Assembly (NCBI GenBank): GCA_028339155.1
Contig: JAOLBK010000006.1
Span: 1-64,000 of the forward strand
From: Litorivicinus sp.
GTDB taxonomy: Bacteria; Pseudomonadota; Gammaproteobacteria; Pseudomonadales; Litorivicinaceae
Reading direction: 5' to 3'
DNA length: 64,000 nucleotides
Of this stretch, positions 26,411-33,827 are shown in pieces. The notes beneath the pieces were generated by a model. The model searched no databases. It saw only the letters and a program-made list of their open reading frames with translations, and was not told the DNA's origin. Both the position numbers and the translations under genes were made by a program. Each line of letters opens with the position of its first letter. Positions within the stretch are counted from its first letter, which is position 1.

Positions 26411-27315
26411 GCCTGCTACCGATCGTCTGGGATGCCCGATATAGTCCGGTTTTCCCGGAATCGCACCGCTTTCCGATGGCGAAATTCCAGTTGTTGAAAG
26501 ACTGGGTAGATCTACACGTCCCAAAGACGCGCTGTTACTCACCGACCCCCTGCGCGTTAGAAATTCTGACCGCTACTCATCACCCTGATTATGTTCAGGG
26601 GTTTCAAACAGGAACCCTTGATCAAAAAGCCATGCGTGAGATTGGACTGCCTTGGAGTGCTGGCCTTCGTGATCGGACGCTGTTGGCACTTGGCGGATCC
26701 ATTAAGACCTGTGAGTTGGCCAGAGAGTTCGGACTGGCAAGCCATCTTGCTGGTGGCACCCATCACGCGCACTATGATCGTGGTTCTGGTTTTTGTATCT
26801 ATAACGATTTGGCTGTGTCTGCACGGTATTTGGTCAGTCAGGGTTTCGCCTCTCGGGTGCTAATTTTTGACTGCGATGTGCACCAAGGTGATGGTACCGC
26901 TGCGATTCTTGCAAATGATGCACACACCTTTACTTGTTCGATTCACGCAAAGAAGAATTTTCCGGTACGAAAAGTCGGCAGTGACCTGGATATGAATTGT
27001 CCAGATGGCATGACGGATGATGCCTATGTCAGTCTGGTGTTAGAGACGTTGGATGCAGTGATCGCTAGCTGGCATCCAGATTTTGTCATTTATGACGCAG
27101 GCAGCGATGTGCATGTCGATGACGTACTGGGTCGGCTGTCTGTGACGACCGAGGGTTTGTACGCGCGCGATTATGGAGTGATCTCAAGGATCCGGGGTTT
27201 GGGGATTCCTTGTGCCACTGTCATCGGTGGTGGATATGACAAAGATCGTGTGCGAGTGGCTGCTCGTCATGGGGTTGTGGTTCGCGCAGCACAGGCGGTT
27301 TTTGCTCAGGATTAA
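26407..27315 (+). CDS. Histone-deacetylase/acetylpolyamine-amidohydrolase family protein
   Basis: The protein has 302 residues from GTG 26407, whose last two bases and the next A form the stop of ugd; the longer frame from 26383 runs inside ugd. The class I/II-like HDAC motifs are present: AGGTHHAHYDRGSGFCIYNDLA, with the His-His pair and Tyr, then LIFDCDVHQGDGT (zinc ligands Asp and His), YDAGSDVHVDD with the second zinc Asp, and GGGYDKD in place of the usual GGGY. It would hydrolyse an acetyl group from a small substrate such as an acylated amine; bacterial members are not histone-directed. Translational coupling to ugd is unusual and hints at, but does not prove, an acetyl-sugar substrate. 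Confidence 0.88.
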   Translation: MSLLPIVWDARYSPVFPESHRFPMAKFQLLKDWVDLHVPKTRCYSPTPCALEILTATHHPDYVQGFQTGTLDQKAMREIGLPWSAGLRDRTLLALGGSIKTCELAREFGLASHLAGGTHHAHYDRGSGFCIYNDLAVSARYLVSQGFASRVLIFDCDVHQGDGTAAILANDAHTFTCSIHAKKNFPVRKVGSDLDMNCPDGMTDDAYVSLVLETLDAVIASWHPDFVIYDAGSDVHVDDVLGRLSVTTEGLYARDYGVISRIRGLGIPCATVIGGGYDKDRVRVAARHGVVVRAAQAVFAQD

Positions 27316-27350
27316 TCATCGAATTCTTTGTAAAAAATTCCAGTAGGGCC

Positions 27351-27378
27351 TTGCACTTCGCGCATGCACTGGCATAAT
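27351..27378 (+). promoter_or_regulatory. Sigma-70-type promoter of the tRNA-Glu/tRNA-Gly operon
   Basis: A -35 box TTGCAC at 27351-27356 and a -10 box CATAAT at 27373-27378 are separated by 16 bases. A GC-rich discriminator (GCGCGC) follows, as in growth-rate-controlled stable RNA promoters. It lies about 50 bases upstream of the first tRNA. Confidence 0.7.
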
Positions 27379-27431
27379 GCGCGCTGTTTCGTTAATGCCC
27401 TACTAGGCCAGGGTTTAGGAACACTCGGTTA

Positions 27432-27507
27432 GTCCCGTTCGTCTAGAGGCCTAGGACTCCGCCCTTTCACGGCGGCAACAGGGGTTCGAATCCCCTACGG
27501 GACGCCA
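27432..27507 (+). tRNA. tRNA-Glu (anticodon TTC)
   Basis: A 76-base cloverleaf with encoded CCA. The acceptor arms GTCCCGT and ACGGGAC pair perfectly. The anticodon loop contains CCTTTCA with anticodon TTC, and the T-arm is GGGGTTCGAATCCCC. The first nucleotides after the acceptor stem (TCGTCTAGAGG) are typical of bacterial tRNA-Glu. Confidence 0.97.
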
Positions 27508-27510
27508 CTT

Positions 27511-27586
<76 letters not shown>

Positions 27587-27591
27587 AATTC

Positions 27592-27623
27592 AAAAGCCCG
27601 GTGGTGACATCGGGCTTTTTTTT
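27592..27623 (+). terminator. Rho-independent terminator of the tRNA operon
   Basis: A perfect 9-base stem AAAAGCCCG/CGGGCTTTT (27592-27600 and 27611-27619) with a 10-base loop, running into eight Ts, six bases after the tRNA-Gly CCA. Confidence 0.92.
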
Positions 27624-27887
27624 AGATTGATCCTCTAATCCTCAAAATGACGGCGGTAACAAGAAACTATCGCAACGGAGAATCACGGTTTTAGCATGGT
27701 GTCTGGTATAATTTTCGTCTATTTTTATTTAATTCTTTTGGTGGCTTATCTGTCTCTACCTGAGGTTTGTGCCTTTTGGTTAAATGGGGGTTGGGGGCAA
27801 GTTAAAGATGTTAGCCGCTGGAAGGTGATGAGGTTTTGGCATTTTTGAATCATTTTATTCATTTTCAACAGTGGAAATTGGAGCATT

Positions 27888-28808
27888 GTGTCGTACGCAC
27901 TCGAAATTAAAGGATTAAAGAAAACCTATGATAATGGGTTTGAAGCGCTGAAGGGGATTGATCTAGCGGTGGAAGAAGGCGATTTCTTCGCACTTCTAGG
28001 GCCAAACGGAGCCGGGAAAAGCACAACGATTGGCGTGCTCTGCTCACTGGTTAATAAAACGGCTGGCCAGGTTCATGTGATGGGTTATGACATCGATACC
28101 GATTTTTCAATGGCGAAGCGTCGTGTGGGCGTTGTGCCTCAGGAATTCAACTTTAATCAGTTTGAGAAAACACAAAATATTTTAATCAATACGGCTGGAT
28201 ACCATGGGATTCCGAGAGCAGAGGCATTGCCGCGTATTGAGCATTATTTAAAGCGTCTCGGGCTGTGGGAAAAAAAAGATAACCCCTCTCGGGCACTTTC
28301 TGGTGGCATGAAACGCCGGTTGCTGATCGCTCGCGCTTTGATTCATCAGCCTGATTTACTGATTCTCGATGAGCCTACTGCTGGCGTTGATATTGAGTTG
28401 CGTCGTGGGATGTGGGATTTCCTCAAAGAGATTAATGATCAGGGTACAACGATTATTTTGACCACCCATTACCTCGAGGAAGCAGAAGCGCTGTGCCGGA
28501 ATGTCTCAATCATCAATAACGGTGAAATTATTGCAAATTCGTCGACTCGTGACTTACTGGCCACCCTGAATACTGTGACCTTTGTCTGCGATTTGGCAGA
28601 TCCTTTGACAGAGGTACCAATTATTGAGGGTTATGAATGTTTACTGGCCAGCCCGCAAACTTTGGAAGTCGAAGTAGACCAGGGTCAGTCACTAAATGCA
28701 GTCTTTTCAGCCCTATCATCTCGTAATGTGTCGGTGACAAGTATGCGAACAAAGACAAATAGGCTCGAAGAACTTTTCGTTACTATGACCTCAGGGTCGA
28801 ATGGATGA
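27888..28808 (+). CDS. yadG: ABC transporter ATP-binding protein, YadG-like
   Basis: The protein has 306 residues from GTG 27888. Single ABC domain with Walker A GPNGAGKSTT near residue 38, Q-loop VVPQEFNF, signature LSGGMKRRLLIARAL near 140, Walker B LLILDEPTAGVD, and the H-loop TTHYLEEAE. The C-terminal ~70 residues are the regulatory tail common in ABC-2 exporters. The next gene encodes the membrane partner and starts inside the stop codon (ATGA), so the two subunits are co-translated. YadGH-type exporters have no well-defined substrate. Confidence 0.9.
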   Translation: MSYALEIKGLKKTYDNGFEALKGIDLAVEEGDFFALLGPNGAGKSTTIGVLCSLVNKTAGQVHVMGYDIDTDFSMAKRRVGVVPQEFNFNQFEKTQNILINTAGYHGIPRAEALPRIEHYLKRLGLWEKKDNPSRALSGGMKRRLLIARALIHQPDLLILDEPTAGVDIELRRGMWDFLKEINDQGTTIILTTHYLEEAEALCRNVSIINNGEIIANSSTRDLLATLNTVTFVCDLADPLTEVPIIEGYECLLASPQTLEVEVDQGQSLNAVFSALSSRNVSVTSMRTKTNRLEELFVTMTSGSNG

Positions 28809-29614
28809 GTCAACTTGCAAATTACGAGCAGACTGCCAAGAATTTTGGCAACCCTAACTGGGTAGCTTATAAGACCATCGTTCGTACTGAAATTAGGCGG
28901 TTTGCCCGGATCTGGGTCCAGACATTGATCCCACCTGCAATCACAATGATGCTTTATTTTATTATTTTTGGAACTCTTATCGGGCGCCGAATTGGTGATA
29001 TGGGTGGTTTCGATTATATGGCCTATATCGTACCAGGGCTGATTATGATGAGTGTTGTGACTAATTCGTACACGAATGTATCGAGTTCTTTTTTTGGAGC
29101 GAAATTTGGTCGTTTCGTCGAAGAAATGCTCGTATCACCAATATCAAATCAGACGATTTTATTGGGCTATGTTACCGGTGGCGTGGCCCGAGCACTCCTG
29201 GTTGCGATTATAGTAACGCTTGTCTCTCTTTTTTTTACACGTCTTCTTATCCATGACATTTTTGCTGTCATTTCAATTACCATTTTAACGTCGGTTTTGT
29301 TTTCTCTTCTCGGTTTTATTAATGGTGTTTATGCAACGCGATTTGATGACATCAGTATCATACCGACCTTTGTACTAACTCCTTTGACTTATCTCGGAGG
29401 CGTATTTTTTAGCATTGATTTATTGCCTGAGTTTTGGGCGAGTGTTGCCCAATTGAATCCAATCTTGTACGTCGTCAATGCATTCCGTTTCGGAATTCTC
29501 GGTATTAGTGATGTGTCACTGGTTTATGCCTACGGTATTTTAATTTCAGTGACCATCTTGTCTTATCTAGTGGCTTTGCATTTGTTGTCCAAGGGTGCAG
29601 GAGTTCGTTCATAG
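28805..29614 (+). CDS. yadH: ABC-2 type transporter permease, YadH-like
   Basis: The protein has 269 residues and six membrane segments: after a 30-residue cytoplasmic N-terminus, segments near 40-60, 75-95, 115-140, 145-170, 175-200 and 235-260. GRFVEEMLVSPISNQTILLGYV and LTPLTYLGGVFFSIDLLPEFW are typical of ABC-2 permeases. It pairs with the ATPase encoded directly upstream, with which it overlaps by four bases, to form an exporter. The stop codon overlaps the queF start by one base, but no functional link to queuosine is implied. Confidence 0.9.
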   Translation: MSQLANYEQTAKNFGNPNWVAYKTIVRTEIRRFARIWVQTLIPPAITMMLYFIIFGTLIGRRIGDMGGFDYMAYIVPGLIMMSVVTNSYTNVSSSFFGAKFGRFVEEMLVSPISNQTILLGYVTGGVARALLVAIIVTLVSLFFTRLLIHDIFAVISITILTSVLFSLLGFINGVYATRFDDISIIPTFVLTPLTYLGGVFFSIDLLPEFWASVAQLNPILYVVNAFRFGILGISDVSLVYAYGILISVTILSYLVALHLLSKGAGVRS

Positions 29615-30453
29615 TGGCGAACCGAACGGGGCTTGAGGGCGTCCAAGACCAGTTGCCGCTTGGCCAAAACTCGGCGCAACCCATTACGTATGATCCTTCG
29701 GTGCTTGTACCCGTTAAAAGGTCCTTGTCTCGGAAGGTAGAGGGTATTAATGAGTCTCTATTTTTTGGCCATGATCTTTGGAATTGCTGGGAAGTTTCAT
29801 GGTTAAATCCAGATGGTCGCCCTGAAATTCGGATTGGGCAATTGGTCGTGCCTGCCAGCAGTCCTCATTTGTGTGAATCCAAGTCACTCAAGCTCTTTTT
29901 GAATAGCTTCGCAAATGATCGCTTTATCTCAGATCAAGTGTTGATCGATAAAGTTTGTGGCGACTTGGAGGCAGTGCTTGGTGTGAGGCCTGATTTTCAT
30001 CTCTATTCTGCGTCAGATCAGCGATTTGCTGTGGAAGCCCCGAAAGGGATCTGCCTTGATACTTTAAACGTTAATTTAGCAGTCTATACCCCAGATGCTC
30101 GGCTACTCCAGGTGGACCCAAACAGGGAAGTGTCTGAAAGGTTTCATACACACTTATTTCGCTCTAATTGCCCGGTTACTGGTCAGCCTGACTGGGCCAC
30201 GGTGGTCGTTAAATATGCTGCCGGTGTCGCCTTATTTCCCCAGTCCTTGCTCGCTTACTTGGTCTCTTATCGAAACCATACGGGCTTTCACGAGGCGTGT
30301 ATCGAGAGAATCTATCAGGACCTTTATGAGTGTCTTAATCCATCGGAACTTGTCGTGTGGGCGGGCTTTCTTCGACGAGGTGGTTTGGACATCAATCCGG
30401 TTCGTAGTCTGAACGTAAATAATTTCTTGCCACCAAGACTGTCTAGACACTAA
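29614..30453 (+). CDS. queF: NADPH-dependent 7-cyano-7-deazaguanine reductase
   Basis: The protein has 279 residues, the long two-domain form known from E. coli and relatives. It reduces the nitrile preQ0 to the amine preQ1 for queuosine in tRNA. Visible features are the substrate-binding LCESKSLKLFLNSF (near residue 88) and the catalytic cysteine in RSNCPVTGQPDWATV (near 190), followed by a Glu-containing FHEACIERI and DINPVRS at the C-terminus. Start GTG 29614 shares a base with the stop of the upstream permease gene. Length and motif order match the family. Confidence 0.96.
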   Translation: MANRTGLEGVQDQLPLGQNSAQPITYDPSVLVPVKRSLSRKVEGINESLFFGHDLWNCWEVSWLNPDGRPEIRIGQLVVPASSPHLCESKSLKLFLNSFANDRFISDQVLIDKVCGDLEAVLGVRPDFHLYSASDQRFAVEAPKGICLDTLNVNLAVYTPDARLLQVDPNREVSERFHTHLFRSNCPVTGQPDWATVVVKYAAGVALFPQSLLAYLVSYRNHTGFHEACIERIYQDLYECLNPSELVVWAGFLRRGGLDINPVRSLNVNNFLPPRLSRH

Positions 30454-30484
30454 CGTTAATTTTTATTGTATGAAGGGGTATAAA

Positions 30485-31039
30485 ATGACGCCTATTGAAA
30501 CGCTACTGTCCCGTGTTTCCATTCCTCGGGTTATTGAACCAGGCGTGACAGGAGAGGAACTTGATTTAATACTCCGAGGAGGCCTTAGAGCCTGCGATCA
30601 CGGCCGGCTGAAGCCTTTTCGTTTTATTGTATTAGAAGGTGATGCAAGAGCTCGCTTGGGTCACACCATGGCTGAGTATTCGCGCAGTAATTCGGCAGAA
30701 ATGTCCGAAGAAATGATTCAGGCAACTAAAAACAAAGCACTGCGTGCACCCACTATTTTATCGGTAATTTTTTCGCCAAAAGAGAGCGCAAAGATCTCTA
30801 AAAGTGAGCAGTTAGTTTCTGCTGGTTGTGCTGCACAGATGATTGTGACAGCCGCTCATATGTTGGGTTTGGGAGCTATATGGCGAACTGGAGAGGCCTC
30901 ATACTCAAGTGAAGTGGCAACTATGATGGAACTTGAAAAGCATGAGCAAGTGGTTGCGATGATTTATATTGGTCGCCCGGTCGCTGAGCCTCCATTACCC
31001 ACCGATTTAGATCCAGTGGATTTTTTGACTCGGCTTTGA
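30485..31039 (+). CDS. NAD(P)H nitroreductase, YdjA-like
   Basis: The protein has 184 residues from ATG 30485; an ATG at 30470 adds five residues. It is a flavin (FMN) nitroreductase: RGGLRACDHGRLKPFRFIVLEG (about 30-51) replaces the usual 'R.APSH...PWrf' segment, SAGCAAQMIVTAAHMLGLGAIWRTG near 120-144 is the FMN-contact helix, and YIGRP near the end is conserved. The short length and the ACDHG.L.PFRF form match the YdjA subgroup, which has no assigned physiological substrate. It is transcribed downstream of queF with a 31-base spacer. Confidence 0.85.
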   Translation: MTPIETLLSRVSIPRVIEPGVTGEELDLILRGGLRACDHGRLKPFRFIVLEGDARARLGHTMAEYSRSNSAEMSEEMIQATKNKALRAPTILSVIFSPKESAKISKSEQLVSAGCAAQMIVTAAHMLGLGAIWRTGEASYSSEVATMMELEKHEQVVAMIYIGRPVAEPPLPTDLDPVDFLTRL

Positions 31040-31042
31040 TTC

Positions 31043-31071
31043 TGGAAAGTCAGCGGCTCAGCGGGTATAGT
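31043..31071 (+). promoter_or_regulatory. Possible promoter of tRNA-Ser
   Basis: A -10-like TATAGT at 31066-31071 sits 11 bases before the tRNA and is followed by a GC-rich discriminator. The -35 match (TGGAAA at 31043-31048, 17-base spacing) is poor, so the call is tentative. Confidence 0.35.
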
Positions 31072-31082
31072 GCCCGCCTCCC

Positions 31083-31172
31083 GGAGAGGTGCCTGAGCGG
31101 TTGAAAGGGCTCGCCTGGAAAGCGAGTATACGGGTAACCGTATCGGGGGTTCGAATCCCCCTCTCTCCGCCA
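31083..31172 (+). tRNA. tRNA-Ser (anticodon GGA)
   Basis: A 90-base tRNA with a long variable arm (TATACGGGTAACCGTA region) and encoded CCA. The acceptor arms GGAGAGG and TCTCTCC pair with one G-T wobble. The anticodon loop CTGGAAA contains GGA, and the T-arm is GGGGGTTCGAATCCCCC. It lies between a + strand nitroreductase gene and the 3' end of a - strand epimerase gene. Confidence 0.96.
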
Positions 31173-31210
31173 AATTAGTGCGATTATTAATATTGTGAAA
31201 TGCGTAATAC

Positions 31211-32218
31211 TTACACTTTGAAATATGCGCGATACCATTGGACGAAGTTAGCAACGCCGTCTTCAACGGAAGTTGATGGCTTGTAATTGAATTGCTCGAT
31301 TAAATCATCAACGTTAGCGTATGTGTCTGGAACATCGCCGGGTTGTAGTGGAAGTAGATTTATTTTGGCCCTTTTTCCTAATGCTTTTTCTAGTGCACTG
31401 ATGTAATCCATGAGCTCCACTGGCTGACTGTTACCGATATTATAAATGCGCCAGGGCGCCTTGCTGGTGCCCGGATCAGGGCTATCGCTGTCCCAGTTGG
31501 GATTGGATTCTGCTGGTTTGTCGAGCACGCGAATTACGCCTTCAACAATATCATCTACGTAAGTGAAATCGCGGCGGTGTTTTCCATAGTTAAAAACGTT
31601 AATGGGTTCTTCGGCCAAAATAGCTTTAGTGAACTTAAAGGGTGCCATATCTGGACGACCCCAAGGGCCATACACTGTGAAGAAGCGAAGACCTGTAGTG
31701 GATAGGCTATAGAGATAACTGTAGGTGTGTGCCATCAATTCATTGGATTTCTTGCTAGCAGCGTACAGAGATAAGGGATGATCAACATTGTCGTGTACTG
31801 AAAACGGCATACGTGTGTTGGCGCCGTAGACACTGGATGAGCTGGCATATGCTAGATGCTCGACATCGTTGTGGCGGCAACCCTCGAGGATGTTCGCGAA
31901 GCCCACAATATTACTGTCAATATAAGCGAGTGGATTCTCGATGGAGTACCGCACCCCAGCTTGAGCTGCCAGGGCCACTACGCGTTGCGGCTTATGGTCT
32001 TGAAATAGCTTGCTCATACCTTCTCGGTCGGCAATATCAAGACGCAAGTGCTTGTAGTTAGGGTGATCTAGGTGTCTCGCGAGACGGGCTTCTTTTATCG
32101 CAGGATCGTAATAATCATTGTGGTTATCAATCCCGATGACCGTGTCGCCGCGATCAAGGAGCCTTATGGTTAATGCAGATCCAATAAAGCCGGCTGCGCC
32201 GGTGACAAGTATTTTCAT
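31211..32218 (-). CDS. UDP-glucuronate 4-epimerase (NAD-dependent epimerase/dehydratase family)
   Basis: The protein has 335 residues of the extended SDR fold. It would interconvert UDP-glucuronate and UDP-galacturonate. The motif [11 protein letters not shown] is at residues 6-16, the [15 protein letters not shown] segment near 32-46 is diagnostic for the CapI/LspL/WbnF-type glucuronate epimerases, and the catalytic YAASK lies near residue 147, followed by [15 protein letters not shown], another hallmark. Length matches the family. It is a single gene on the - strand, apart from ugd at 25082 that makes its substrate. It probably supplies UDP-galacturonate to the polysaccharide locus. Confidence 0.93.
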   Translation of the reverse strand: MKILVTGAAGFIGSALTIRLLDRGDTVIGIDNHNDYYDPAIKEARLARHLDHPNYKHLRLDIADREGMSKLFQDHKPQRVVALAAQAGVRYSIENPLAYIDSNIVGFANILEGCRHNDVEHLAYASSSSVYGANTRMPFSVHDNVDHPLSLYAASKKSNELMAHTYSYLYSLSTTGLRFFTVYGPWGRPDMAPFKFTKAILAEEPINVFNYGKHRRDFTYVDDIVEGVIRVLDKPAESNPNWDSDSPDPGTSKAPWRIYNIGNSQPVELMDYISALEKALGKRAKINLLPLQPGDVPDTYANVDDLIEQFNYKPSTSVEDGVANFVQWYRAYFKV

Positions 32219-32874
32219 GGGCTCTTCTTGGGTCGTTCTGAGACGTAACTTAGCACTGCAGAGGAGGATTTTTTTGGTGCTGTTCCCAAACTATACTTCG
32301 GATTATGAAAACCAGACATTATTCACTCCAGAAGCTTTTAGCATTCCATAATAATTTTAATAAGAATACGGGAAATTAACTATCATAAATAGTTTGTTTC
32401 AGGTCAATATGGTCGACAAGTCTCTTTTATGGTTGCAACTTTTTCTACGACTAATTCTAAGGGATGTAGTCATTACCGCTTTATATTTATATGGGAAGTG
32501 ACTGGCTTGAATGAGTTAGTGATTTTGGAAATCTAATTGAATATTATCCGTTAGCTTTATGATCTATATTAATAGATAAAACCCTCTATTGACAAAGTTG
32601 CCCCTAACGAGGCAAAGAGCGCAGAAAAAATGCACATACTCAATGGGCTGATTACTGAAATCCATCATTTCGTTCTGTTTCTAAACCAACCCGATTCGGG
32701 AGCTCAGTCTAGCGATAACCTCTGAGGTAATATAGATGTGAGATTAAGGATTAAAACTTAAGTACTGCTCCTGCAGTGCAGGTGATCTTGAGTCGATAAG
32801 ATGACATCGCGTCTTTTGTTGACCAAGTTGCTCTGATAATTTCTATGATCAACTTAACCTTTTTAAGGATGACG
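32219..32874. other. Intergenic region without a supported gene
   Basis: About 650 AT-rich bases between two divergent genes, the epimerase on the - strand and the nitroreductase on the + strand. Frames are short, and none carries a recognisable motif. The region must hold both promoters; the only clear translation signal is AAGGA just before the + gene. Confidence 0.5.
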
Positions 32875-33453
32875 ATGCATTTCTCAAAAGAATCAATATT
32901 TACCGATGCTCGGTCACACAAAAAATATCATGGGAATTCATTAACTGAAAAAGAACTCCGCGAAATCTATGAACTTACGAAGTGTGCGCCTTCTGCAAAC
33001 AACTCATGCCCGTTGCGAATGGTGTTTGTGAATACACCAGAGTCAATGGAGATGCTCGCGTTGTGTGCAATGGATTTTAATCAAGAGAAAACGCGCACCG
33101 CTGGAAGCGCCGCTATTTTAGCTTACGACCTTGAGTTCTATAAGAATTTTAGCAAATTAGCGCCTCATATGAAGCAGCCTACACCCCATTTTTCCTGGTC
33201 TGAGGAGCAACTAGACCGTTATGCTCTTGCTAATTCAAACATGCAGGCAGGCTTCTTTATCGCGGCTTCACGAGCGCTTGGGTTCGATTGCGGACCGCTG
33301 GGTGGGTTTTATACTAATGAAGTGAAAGATAAGTTCTTTAAAGACACGCACTGGAAATTCAATTGTGTTGTTCTTTTAGGGAGTGGGGACCGGTCTGTAT
33401 TACATCCACGGGGCGCGCGACTCGAGTTTGAAGAAGCTTGTCGAATCATATAG
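32875..33453 (+). CDS. Nitroreductase-family protein, RutE-like
   Basis: The protein has 192 residues from ATG 32875, chosen because AAGGA lies six bases upstream; an earlier frame from 32845 is longer by ten residues. The sequence FTDARSHKKYHGNSLTEKELREIYELTKCAPSANNSCPLRMVFV (residues near 8-51, split by family motif) matches the RutE/HadB subgroup, with 'l....ARs...w....l....l..ly.l.k.aPSa.N..P.r..fv'. GPLGGFYTNEVKDKFF near 140-155 is the FMN/substrate segment. RutE reduces malonic semialdehyde in pyrimidine breakdown, but no other rut gene is nearby, so the role here is unknown. A short perfect inverted repeat overlaps the stop codon. Confidence 0.8.
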   Translation: MHFSKESIFTDARSHKKYHGNSLTEKELREIYELTKCAPSANNSCPLRMVFVNTPESMEMLALCAMDFNQEKTRTAGSAAILAYDLEFYKNFSKLAPHMKQPTPHFSWSEEQLDRYALANSNMQAGFFIAASRALGFDCGPLGGFYTNEVKDKFFKDTHWKFNCVVLLGSGDRSVLHPRGARLEFEEACRII

Positions 33454-33495
33454 CTGCTTGAAGCAGCTGAATGGCCTCAATAAAATCCTCATTGA

Positions 33496-33639
33496 TATAA
33501 AAGCCCAGTCAATCGACACGAGCTGGCAAGTACGAACATCTGGCTAGGCGCCGATGTTTACTATGGCGATCCCGATGGCCTTTACGGGCAGTTCGATGAT
33601 CAGGATCTCGTCACTGTTGGATTTGAATGGGGCTTTTAA
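33496..33639 (+). pseudogene. Remnant of an outer-membrane beta-barrel protein (C-terminal end only)
   Basis: One frame of 47 residues ends in a stop at 33637-33639 and has no start codon. Its last 30 residues (WLGADVYYGDPDGLYGQF, then DDQDLVTVGFEWGF) alternate hydrophobic and polar residues and finish with Phe, as the final strands of outer-membrane barrels do. The GQFD.N/QD..T.G layout resembles C-termini of DUF1302-type outer-membrane proteins. An in-frame TGA lies just upstream, and no continuation of the barrel was found before it. I read this as the surviving 3' end of a deleted gene. Chance similarity is possible because the piece is short. Confidence 0.45.
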
Positions 33640-33827
33640 GCCTTTCTCAACAATTCTTTAATCGCCATTAATTACTCATCCTTCGTCTCACCCCAACTCG
33701 GGAATGACACCAAATATAGTAGAACCAGAGTTAGGATGAATAGAGTTCTCATATTTTTCTTTAATTTTAAATTTATATCCAATGAACTTAATTTAGTTGG
33801 ATAAGGCACCGGAGAAGACTCTTAGGT

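Noticed and set aside
33452-33468. Perfect inverted repeat AGCTGCTT-G-AAGCAGCT at the end of the RutE-like gene
   Set aside because: Overlaps the stop codon, but no T-run follows, so it was not called a terminator.
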